Below, piece after piece: positions 52,401 through 64,000 of a stretch of 64,000 nucleotides of DNA (positions are counted from its first letter, which is position 1; each line of letters starts with the position of its first letter). Both the position numbers and the translations under genes were made by a program. Source of the stretch: Ziziphus jujuba (lineage: Eukaryota > Streptophyta > Magnoliopsida > Rosales > Rhamnaceae); NCBI RefSeq assembly GCF_031755915.1, contig NC_083382.1:33564501-33628500 (forward strand), written 5' to 3'. Under the pieces are notes generated by a model, which was not told where the DNA came from, did no database searches, and saw nothing but the letters and a program-made list of their open reading frames with translations.

Positions 52401-53411
52401 GTAAGGCCCTTAAGGCTTTCGGTAATATGTGCATATATACATATTCATACAATCAAATTCTTACATATACTAAAAGCCTATGTAATCAACCTTTTTAGAT
52501 TTAGTTTTAGAAATTGGCCCATTAAACAAGCCCATTCAATCAAATTCAACTGTTGCGATTAGAGACCTTAGCCTAATATTATAAAGTCACCTCATAAAAG
52601 ACCTGTTGTGTGGAGAAAGAGTACTTATTTCAGTATATTGACATAATTCCAATCTTTTAGGTGGGCGCACACTTGTTTTTTAACTAATGATTATATCTGC
52701 AATTCTTTCTCAACTAACTTTAAAGCTACAATTTAGATAAATTTTCATTTCTTAAGCTTGTCTTTTAAAATTCCTATTACTTTCTCTTTGTTGCTTCTAT
52801 TTTATGATAACTTTGTGTCATGGATAATCATTAATGTGGTGTTTGGCAGGTCGTTCCGGCTTGGTTGAATTGTTTACCAATTAAAGGTGATTTGATTGAG
52901 GCTAAAGTTGTTCACGAACAGCTTTGTTCAATGGCAGAGAGGTAGGGGCATCAGTTTTGTTAGACTGTACCTTCTCATATATTATTGTTCTTTTTGGTTT
53001 AATCTTGCTTGAGAATTTTTCATCAATATGAATTTTTTTCAATCCATCTACAGGTCAGACAGGGAGCTTTTGGGTCCCAACAATCAGTATCTTCCCAAAA
53101 TTGTTGCAGTATTTGCTGAGGTTGGTTTAATAAGTTTTAATCGAGATAAAGCACCCTTATTCTTCAAGGATGTATCTTAAAATAATAAAATATGAATGTT
53201 AAGCTGCTTGCAATATGTTGTATAATGGGTACTGTTTTGCCTGTAGGTTTTGTGTGCAGGCAAAGATTTAGCAACAGAGCAAACTGCAAGCAGAATGATC
53301 AATCTGCTAAGACAGCTCCAGCAGACTTTACCGCCATCTACCTTGGCCTCTACTTTCTCTTCCTTGCAACCTCAGCAGCAGCTTGCACTACAATCTATTC
53401 TCTCCTCATAG
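46428..53411 (+). CDS. IMB3: Importin-5-type karyopherin beta (IMB3/KETCH1-like)
   Basis: Twenty exons: 46428-47663, 47941-48144, 48270-48374, 48486-48551, 48635-48799, 49200-49274, 49358-49512, 49873-50008, 50090-50159, 50293-50420, 50526-50582, 50891-51076, 51200-51292, 51600-51685, 51779-51845, 51953-52019, 52119-52255, 52850-52941, 53054-53120 and 53247-53411. All join in phase with GT-AG introns and give 1118 residues, the usual length. The protein is a superhelix of HEAT repeats; clear ones include [14 protein letters not shown] and [20 protein letters not shown]. Two acidic loops are visible, one ending exon 7 ([12 protein letters not shown]) and one in exon 12 (residues 800-861). Known role: it binds RanGTP and carries ribosomal proteins, histones and, in Arabidopsis, HYL1 into the nucleus. 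The start follows a CT/GA-rich leader. The open frame running past the exon 1 donor is intron sequence. Confidence 0.97.
49772..49836 (+). mobile_element. Oligo(A) micro-insertion with 19-bp direct repeats in an importin intron
   Basis: aagatttttctctgtgcaa is exact at 49772-49790 and 49818-49836. The 27-bp insert is gtccacc, about 19 A and a terminal g. It lies in intron 7 of the importin gene, about 36 bp before the acceptor, with the A-tract adjacent to the downstream repeat. This is the clearest of the small insertions because the repeat is long and of mixed composition. Confidence 0.75.
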
Positions 53412-53419
53412 TATCTTTG

Positions 53420-54810
53420 CCTACAGAGTTGCACAATGTTGTTTTTTATATACGCTGCTGCTGCTCCTGTCTTGTGTGTCAAAATCTATTTATCATCCAT
53501 TCTTTTCCATAAGATGGTTCCCATCATTGGACTTTGCATAATGTTTTTACAACAAGCCAGCATCGATCATTGTGTGGAAGCTATCCTTGCAATTGGAATG
53601 ATCGCTTTTTTTTAGAATGTGTATACTACAAAAGTGTTAATTTAGAGTGCGGTTTTTTGAGTCCTAAAGAAGAAAAAAGGGTAGCGAATTGTGGTTTGCG
53701 AGTTGATATAAATTTTTGGTGGTTGGTGCGTGAGATTTGAGGGTTGTCAATGAGGCAATTCTTGTAGCAGTTTTGGCCCCAATTGTGTTTTATTTTATTT
53801 TATTTTTCCTATATATACATACATTGTGAGAAATTGTCGACTAAATTATTGTTGGTGATTCTTTGATTACGTTTGCAATTTTGATCCCATTTAGCAATAA
53901 AAGTAGACCATAAAGTTGTTATGATGTATTGTCGTTTCATCTTCCTTCACTCTTTATGGTGTGCTTGATATAATATTTCAAAAAGTATAGATCTTTCTGC
54001 ATATTGCAATAATGTCGGATTAAATAAAGGCTAATCACTGCTATGTTTGAAAGCCTAGCCTATAATACAAGACCGTTCTTTGATGATGAATTCGTATTTG
54101 CAGAACCTCTTGAAGATAATGCTTGGAATTGGTTAAGGGCTAGAAGGCGGAAGTTTAGCCCCTCTTCTTCATCTTGTCGTGTTATAGTAAATTGGTATTT
54201 ACCTGCCTATTTTTCGCCAGGATTCCTAAAATAGTTATTAATTTCCAGACATATTCTATATGGGTTTGGTTATCTTGGTATGTGATGCGAGAGATTCCTC
54301 TAACTTCTCAGCGTGCAGAAAGAGATTCCCATTAAAGTAAGAGTAGCTTATCTGTTTTCAAGGGTGGAACGACAAGTGTCATGCCTTCGTGCCCTCACGA
54401 ATAATGCTTTGTTTTCGTTGACCCATCGTAGTTAGAGGACAACTACTCAGGCCTGCCAAGCTACATTAACAATTACATATATTTTTCTTTTTTCTTTTAA
54501 GGGTTCTTGTTTATATTTTTCTTTTTGTTAACGACCACAATGCACTTGACTTGTAATGGTTTTGGGTAGTTTTACTGTTTGGAAAAAGTAAAAGAGAACA
54601 CGACATAAGAAATGGCTTGCACATTTCACAGAGCAATGACAATCAAAAACATCCAAATAACCTATGTATGGTTTGATTCAGTCATAATTATGAAACATTG
54701 AGAAGTCAGTCATCCTTAAAAAGGACCTAAATTTTTCAAGCCGACATGCAGACAAGAAAATGAAAACGAGCTACCCACTACCTGAAAACTTAAACAACTT
54801 TCCTTTGTCC
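53420..54810. other. Importin 3' UTR and spacer before the ERF gene
   Basis: The first ~500 bp is likely 3' UTR of the importin gene. The rest is spacer of average composition. A short plus-strand frame at about 54043-54234 has no recognisable domain and was not called. No repeats of note. Confidence 0.5.
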
Positions 54811-54818
54811 TTCCTCAT

Positions 54819-54825
54819 TATAAAT
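54819..54825 (+). promoter_or_regulatory. Candidate TATA box of the ERF gene
   Basis: TATAAAT, 54 nt upstream of the ATG at 54879, in a C/T-rich proximal promoter. The spacing fits a leader of roughly 25-30 nt. Confidence 0.5.
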
Positions 54826-54878
54826 CAGAAGCTCCTTTTTCTCCCATTTTATCCATTCAACATCCTCAAAACTTTGCT

Positions 54879-55718
54879 ATGGAACGCCATTGTCATTCCC
54901 AAGAGCGGCAAAAGGGGGTCTTAGCCAACAAAAAAAGCAACTACTTCAAGGAGAGGACTACCCACAATTACAAGAACAAGTTTGTTGGTGTGAGACAAAG
55001 GCCATCAGGGAAATGGGTAGCAGAGATCAAGGACACCACAAAGAAGATAAGAATGTGGCTTGGGACTTACAACACAGCTGAAAAAGCTGCTAGAGCTTAT
55101 GATGAAGCTGCTTTCCTTCTCCGCGGCTCCAACACTCGAACGAACTTTGCCATTCATGTCTCTACCAACTCTCCCCTCTCTTTGAAAATCAGAAACCTTC
55201 TCAACTACAAAAAGGGTCCATCAAAACAAGCAGCTTCTACAACCAACATCATAAAACCCTCCATTAAACCCAGTACTGTAATTAGTTCTAGCACTAGCAT
55301 CACCAACAATCCTACTGGTTACAGCTTCCATTACAATGCCGGTACCAGTTTTACCTCTCCATCTGCTTGCAAAAACGTCTACGGTCAGATGTTTGAGGAT
55401 GCATATAAACCAGACATGAGCTACTGCATCGAGGAACTTCAACAGGCTACGCCTTATTTGGATTATTCATGGCCATGCTCAGTGGGATTTGATCATCAGC
55501 TTCAGTTAAACCATGAAGGTACGGAGTTGGTAAAAGGATTTGATTTGTCATCTAACAAAGCAGAGTTGGAGTTGACAGAAATGGAACTTTCGAAGGTAGA
55601 AAGACAGATATCAGCTTCGTTGTATGGAGTAAATGAATGCATGGAGAATATTGCATATGATGGAAGTGATGCTCCCTGGGATCTCTATACTTTTTGTCAG
55701 TTGCACTGTTCAACGTAA
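54879..55718 (+). CDS. RAP2-11: AP2/ERF transcription factor, RAP2-11/ERN type
   Basis: An intronless gene of 279 residues. A single AP2 domain spans about 34-91: [17 protein letters not shown], the [20 protein letters not shown] helix region and [28 protein letters not shown] is typical of the subgroup holding Arabidopsis RAP2-11 and legume ERN1/ERN2. The N-terminal 33 residues are basic; the C-terminal half is Ser/Thr- then Glu/Leu-rich without a recognised repression motif. RAP2-11 drives low-potassium responses; ERN proteins act in nodulation. The family is clear, and the orthologue call leans on the neighbouring alpha-tubulin and importin genes. A polyadenylation-like AATAAA lies at 55797-55802. 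The gene is convergent with the alpha-tubulin gene. Confidence 0.9.
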   Translation: MERHCHSQERQKGVLANKKSNYFKERTTHNYKNKFVGVRQRPSGKWVAEIKDTTKKIRMWLGTYNTAEKAARAYDEAAFLLRGSNTRTNFAIHVSTNSPLSLKIRNLLNYKKGPSKQAASTTNIIKPSIKPSTVISSSTSITNNPTGYSFHYNAGTSFTSPSACKNVYGQMFEDAYKPDMSYCIEELQQATPYLDYSWPCSVGFDHQLQLNHEGTELVKGFDLSSNKAELELTEMELSKVERQISASLYGVNECMENIAYDGSDAPWDLYTFCQLHCST

Positions 55719-55802
55719 TAGCTAATCTCTCTCTGTTTTCTCTGCTTTATCAATTTTCTATCAAACAAGTAAATGATATTTTGGCGATGTTAAATCAATA
55801 AA

Positions 55803-56464
55803 AACATCCACTACCACCTTTTTCCTCTGATCTTTCTTTTATGGTGAATTTGTTCCAGGCGTCTTCTATTCTTTCAAACTAAGAATATGTCTCTCCCTTT
55901 TAATATAATAACATAACCCAAAATGGCCCAAAATAAACAAGATGTCCACGCATTTTAGCACCCAAAAGAAGAAGAAAGAAAGAAAGAAAAAGCAGTCGAA
56001 AGAGTCAAGATGCAGATGTTTTCTAATTTAAGTTGTCCTGGAAACTCAACTCCCATAGGTGATGTGCTTTCTCACAGAATATTGGTAGACCTGCTCATAA
56101 TATGGTAGTTGAAACATGATATCACACAAACCATTTGAGCAGATGGTGATTCCATGCATCATTATATGCTATAGGCCAATGGCCTCATTATATAAAATGA
56201 TTGCTGTAGTCTATAATAATACAGCAGAAAATGAGATGTAACTCGTACGATTCTGAAAAATCAATTCATTGATACCATACAAACATATAAAATCAAAACA
56301 TACGGGCATAATTTTGGACAATTTCCACTGCATAAAGGTGGCTAATCAATGACACTGCACAATACAAAACAAAAAAGAGAGAAGATATAAAGGGAAGTGT
56401 GATATGCAAATCCTTGTACACAGAATCATTTCAAGATAGATGTGCCCGCCCTTATATAACGACA
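55803..56464. other. Convergent 3' UTR spacer (ERF / alpha-tubulin)
   Basis: The 3' ends of the two genes face each other across about 750 bp, most of which is probably untranslated transcript. Nothing else recognised. Confidence 0.6.
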
Positions 56465-58992
<2,528 letters not shown>

Positions 58993-59001
58993 CTTTCTTC
59001 A

Positions 59002-59004
<3 letters not shown>

Positions 59005-59041
<37 letters not shown>
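59005..59041. repeat. (CT)n microsatellite in the alpha-tubulin leader/promoter
   Basis: About 37 bp of CT followed by TATC and TA tracts, directly upstream of the tubulin start. Long CT tracts in leaders are common in plant tubulin and actin genes. Confidence 0.9.
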
Positions 59042-59051
<10 letters not shown>

Positions 59052-59592
59052 ATATATATATATATGTGTGCCCTCTATCTAATGCAAAAAAGCCAATTAA
59101 TATGTCAAAAACCAACAAATTAAAGCACCAGCCAGAAAATGAATGACACTCTCTTTCCCTCTGTTGATCTATCTATCTGTCTATATTTGATTCATACAAC
59201 TGCGAATGGGATTGAATAAATCTTTGGAGTCCGCTCTCTTGCACTCCATTTGCCGCCAGCCTACACTTGGGACCCAACTGACGAATACGATGCCCCACCC
59301 GTTGACTCGCTTCAATGACCATCTTGCCCTCTTTTTCTTTCTCGACTATTTTGGATATTTGATGGGGGTAATATGGGACCCACCTTAAACATTCGGTGGA
59401 CCACCCTGGCCATGTGCAGCGACCCAACTGGGACCGACGTGTATCTATATGTTGCTTACTCATATTTACATTATTCCACTTCATATAATTAATAATTCTA
59501 CATCTTGATGCATCATGCACCCATCTCGCATTTGCGTGCATTTACACATCCTTTTGCATAATTGACATGTATATATACATATATACACACAA

Positions 59593-59625
<33 letters not shown>

Positions 59626-60166
59626 CATATTGTTTAAATAATTGATGCAAAACAGATATGATAATAATATCTATATATACCAAAGTACAAATCCTATGCT
59701 GTTATCTATTAATTCTTCACCTGCTTGCACTTTGCGATTTGCGACTCCTGGAACCGGGTGTTAGATCAACCTTCAACGCTACTGTCTTACTGCTTCATTA
59801 CTAATTTCATTACTCTCTCTTTACAGTATCATCCTTCATTTGCATGGTAATAGATGACCGCTTCCTACATTTATTTCATCAAATACGGTTTTCTTTTTTA
59901 AATATAAAACTCACATACTTCAATTTTATCCACGATAACATTATTCAATTCAAAGCATCCATGTCAAAGTAGACTTATGCTTCCTTCGTATGCCACCATT
60001 ATGATGATCCGTACCATACCTTATTCAGCCCATTTTCAAGCCCACATTGTCCTAATTTGCATTTTAAGCCCAATTATGCGTAGGAATTAACATACATACA
60101 AATTACAACCCACATCCCAATCGTCTTCGCCTGCATTGTCATACGCCCACTGGGCCACTGTCTTGC

Positions 60167-60212
60167 ATTCTCTTTCATGTTATCTTTTTTTTGGTAAATT
60201 CTCTTTCATGTT
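60167..60212 (-). mobile_element. Oligo(T) micro-insertion with 15-bp direct repeats
   Basis: attctctttcatgtt is exact at 60167-60181 and 60198-60212. The 16-bp insert on the minus strand is ttacc, eight A and gat. It is the smallest of the set, with only five bases before the A-tract. Confidence 0.6.
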
Positions 60213-61868
60213 TTCTGTATCACTGTTTATTACATATATAATATATTTATTTTAAATGAGGATAAATAATCACCATATGGTCATTCTACTAGATATTTGG
60301 TGTCAAATGTTTTATAATTATGCAACTTATTTATATGGTTTATTTGCATCATTACACTGATTTATATATTAATTTTTCAAAAAGGATTCTTATATGTATT
60401 TTTGTAATATATCAATTGGTCCATTTAATTGAAAAACTAATTTTTTTTTAAAACCCAATTGACTTATTATTAGTAATTATGTTTTTTGTGCGTGTTAAAA
60501 TTATGGAATAAACCATATAACTTCAATATGACTTTAGCATTTTAAAAGGATTGATGCATCTTTTTCTTTTCTTTTTCCATAATTAAAAGGATTGATATAT
60601 CATAGTATTGCAAGTGTGTAACTAAGATATGATACATTTCAAAGAGGGTTTTGAGATCATTTAGGTTAGATTGGACAACTTGAGAGAGGGGAGGGTGGGG
60701 TTAAAGAGTAATGCTTCCATTAGGCATCGTTGTTCTATTATGTTTGTTTTCTATTTTACATGATAAAGGATATAAAATTTCAATGTTGCTTTTGGAATCT
60801 AGTGATTCTATTCCATATCTGTTTATAAAATAAAACGTATATTTGTTAGATCTATGGGTTTTAGATTTAGTTTGGTATCACTGTAGTTTCTTAGAAAATC
60901 AGTTTTAGCTGTGCTACAAAAATATTGGGTTAAGTATTTGGTAAACTATTATTTTATAATTGTTGTATGAGCCAAAATCAATATTTGAATGTTTAGTTAA
61001 AAAATATTTAATTGTTGTTATGGTATATAATAATTAAAAGTACATTATTTGTTATTATTCTGTCGTCTCTTTACTTGTAGTGTTGTATTTTTATTATTAA
61101 TATTATCATGTAACATATATTACTACATATTTAACACTTTTTTTAATTACAACTATAGTAAATGTTGATCCAAAATAAAAACCATAGTAAATGAAAAAGA
61201 ATTAAAGAATAAAAAAATGTCGATTATATCATTCTTTAGTAAAATACCAATAAATTTAGGACAAATATGATATTAATTTTTAATAAAGATTAAATTTTGT
61301 ATTTTAATTATAGATAATTAGATAAATTAAAATTAAAATTTCAAAATCTAATCTTTTATTGCTTCTCAAAAACATCTACTAGAGAATATAATTTTTTATA
61401 AAAGCAAAATTTTTAAATTTTACTAAACACTTAAATTAGCCTTTAGATTTTTTGATAATCAATTTTTAAGCTTCAAAATCAATTCTCATATGAAACCTTA
61501 TAGTGCTAAGCATGTGGTTAATATGTTAGATTAAATTATGTCAACACTAACACACTTGATATGATATATTTCTATTTTTAAAAAATTTAAAAAGCAAAAT
61601 TTAAATTATTATTATTAAGAGCTAATTTGGGATTACTTTTAAGAGGACTATAATCAATTCTCCTAAAATATACTAGCATTAATATGTTTGGTAAAATAAT
61701 ATTTTCTTAGTTATTTTATAATTTTGGAGAATCACAGAGTTGTTTTTTAGAATAAGATAAAAGAGTGGTTTTAAAAATCTAATTCTTTTATAATCAAGAA
61801 AAATAAATTTAAATTTTTAAAAATATTCCCAAATGATTCTTTAAAAATAAAAAGTATATTTTATATAA

Positions 61869-62246
61869 TAGAGAGGATCTTTAAACATAAAGAGTGTAAC
61901 TTTAAAACCTTATCCAATAATATTTTTTATCACACTCTTTATTTTTATTTTTTCAATAAATATTTACTGTTATGTTTATTTTCTTAATTTTTTTGTTTTT
62001 TATTTTTTAACAGTAAATAGTAATTAAAATATATTAATATAATATAGTGGTTATGAAATTTGATAAGTATTAAATAATATTAATATAATATTAGATATAA
62101 AGAGTGTTTTTTGCTCTCCAAATTTAAAGAGTCAAATCCATTTTTTATTTTAAAAAATTAAAATACAAAGTGGATTTGAGCTTGTTTTTAAAGATTGGCT
62201 TTTTAAAATAAAAAAAATGAATAAAAAGCCCCTTGAAGATGCTCTA
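61869..62246. mobile_element. Possible MITE with imperfect terminal repeats
   Basis: The left end, tagagaggatctttaa, and the reverse complement of the right end, tagagcatcttcaa, agree over most positions and both sit at a TA. Inside, aaagagtgt occurs on both sides and an inverted pair, atttactgtta / taacagtaaat, lies near the middle. The right half (agagcatcttcaagg, then ggctttttattc) resembles short non-autonomous DNA elements common in plants. The boundaries are uncertain. Confidence 0.4.
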
Positions 62247-64000
62247 AAGTACCATTAATTAATCAATGTAATAATTATTCTAAAATTGAAACTTTCTATA
62301 AATATAAACTCAAATAAAAACTCCAATATAATTATTGATAATATATTATATATCCTTAACAATCTTTTTTAATTCAATTTTAGTAAAAAATAAATAAATA
62401 AATAAAATAACTACATATAAATTGTTATTAAAAAAAAAACTTATATATATATATCATATCCATTTGAGTAATCATAAATTTTATAGCAATTCAATTTCAT
62501 AAATTATCAAATACTTTTTTCAAAAATTATAAATTATCCTAAACACTATTACCTCTACAATTCAAATTTATGCTTTCATAGCATAGGTAAAGGTGCTCAA
62601 CCATTGAAATTATCATATTAGTCATAGATTATCAAATACTTATTGATAACTTTTATACCTTACAATATTTTTATTGATATAAGTTATTAAACATTTATTT
62701 AGTTATTTTTCACCATAACTATAACTGATTTTTTATTTGTATAGTTATAGCTGATTTTTTTTTTTAAAATCTAAATAATATTAAACTAAGTCTAAATCAT
62801 TATAATCCATAATATCTAAGATAATAATTATTTAAAGGATAAATTCCCTCATTTTGATATCCAGTTTGTTAAGGGTCATTTTTTAATTAAGGCTCCACAG
62901 AGATCATTTTTTAGTTGCATCGTGCTTGAGGTCACTTTTGGACCAAGTTAAGCAACAAAAATTAAGGCATTAAGACAATTGATGCAATTTCATAAACATA
63001 TTGTAGAAGTCCCCCAATTTTGTTCATTTTATCTTTCAATAAATTAATGAGCCAACTATGCGTCTTATTGGTAATTGCATGCCTCATACGTTACATAGAT
63101 ACAAAAACACAAAATTAGATTCAAGTGAGAATATCTTAAATTCTAATGAGAATACCTCAACTTTTTAATTTATATCCTCACTCAAACCTCCGTTTCTATA
63201 TGTAATCGTCCAAAATACATATACATATACATAATACATTACATATATGTTTGTATAAATAATTTAATTAAATACTATAACTCACGTGAGTCGTGGTGGT
63301 GGTTATTGGTCAAAATTTAACGGCCAAATCTTACCACTTTTAAAATAATTTAATGTTCCACCACTCACCAACCATACATTGAAATCCATCTAAGTCTTTC
63401 GTTGTTATTTTTATTTTACTTTTTTGATAAATTTTTCGTTGTTACTACTGAATACATGAATTTCTAAAATTCTAAATCTTAAAGCATGCATATCTTGAAT
63501 ATTGAGTTCGTTGTCTGGATTCATTGAATATTCACAGTGTGTAATATGAGATCCAAAATGCAATTAGGGTGAAAACAATCTAATTGTTGATAGAAATATA
63601 ATGAAATCGTTTGATTATATAATTAAAAGTCATACACAATAGATTTAATAAAAACTACTTTATGTCACTTTAGCAAGCACATTTTCAATCACAAAAAATA
63701 ATTCAATATTGGATCAAATATGATTTTAACTATAAATAGGAACCTGGCTTAATTGTTCGTTATGAAATAAAGAAAATTAACCATTATTTTTTATAATAAT
63801 AAAGAAAAAACCCAAAAAGGGAAGCCTATGTTAAATAATCACAAAAATACAACCCAAAAAACAAAAAAAAGGAAATGATTCTGTGTCGTTCACCTATTGG
63901 TAAGGCAAGAATCAAGTAGGGGAGTGGCATAGTATAGGAACAAAAGAGGTTGCTACAATTTTGACTCCCAAAAATTCGTTAATTGTAAGCGACAAGACAT

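Larger units (their letters stand above)
59070..64000. other. Alpha-tubulin upstream region and gene-poor right end
   Basis: AT content rises towards the right end. No coding gene, RNA gene or complete retroelement was recognised. A micro-insertion (60167-60212) and a possible MITE (61869-62246) are listed separately. The first ~700 bp upstream of the tubulin gene is less AT-rich and may be its promoter. Confidence 0.6.

Noticed and set aside
54043..54234. 63-codon plus-strand frame between the importin and ERF genes
   Set aside because: Short, with no domain and no promoter or partner exons; not enough to call a gene.

Overview
The window is nuclear DNA of a flowering plant, most likely a eudicot and probably a rosid. 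Genes are split by GT-AG introns, intergenic DNA is very AT-rich with many (TA)n, (CT)n and poly(A/T) runs, and every recognisable protein belongs to a land-plant family. I cannot name the species from sequence alone.

Layout, left to right. (1) 49-1811, minus: an IQM-type calmodulin-binding protein, cut by the left edge. (2) About 2.9-11.4 kb: no protein gene recognised. (3) 11688-15211, minus: a PTC52-like Rieske oxygenase of the chloroplast envelope. (4) 17295-19004, plus: an intronless type II membrane protein of the plant O-fucosyltransferase group. (5) 19844-23121, minus: a LOG-type cytokinin-activating enzyme. (6) 27607-31277, minus: a chloroplast-targeted alpha/beta hydrolase. (7) 31.4-38.4 kb: gene-poor, with one orphan promoter-like stretch near 33 kb. 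(8) 38534-40004, minus: an R2R3-MYB of the MYB5 type. (9) 41938-44149, minus: a peptidyl-tRNA hydrolase with damaged splice junctions. (10) 46428-53411, plus: a complete 20-exon importin-5/IMB3 gene. (11) 54879-55718, plus: an intronless AP2/ERF factor of the RAP2-11/ERN type. (12) 56465-58992, minus: an alpha-tubulin gene. (13) 59.1-64 kb: no gene recognised. I built the exon models by hand, checking splice dinucleotides, phase and expected protein continuity. All coding junctions close in frame with GT-AG sites except two acceptors in the peptidyl-tRNA hydrolase gene.

The genes are not an operon and do not form one pathway. As I recall the Arabidopsis map, the set alpha-tubulin, RAP2-11, importin-5, peptidyl-tRNA hydrolase and alpha/beta hydrolase matches neighbours around At5g19770-At5g19850, so this half looks like an old collinear block. 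PTC52 and perhaps the hydrolase relate to plastid tetrapyrrole metabolism; LOG, MYB5 and the ERF are hormone or transcription regulators.

The most unusual signal is a set of very short (16-36 bp) oligo(A) or oligo(T) insertions, each between direct repeats of 8-19 bp. Their orientation is consistent and one or more C residues precede the A-tract. They sit in the same window as one near-intact, about 120-bp tRNA-like SINE with a perfect 20-bp target-site duplication. They look like extremely 5'-truncated retroposons.
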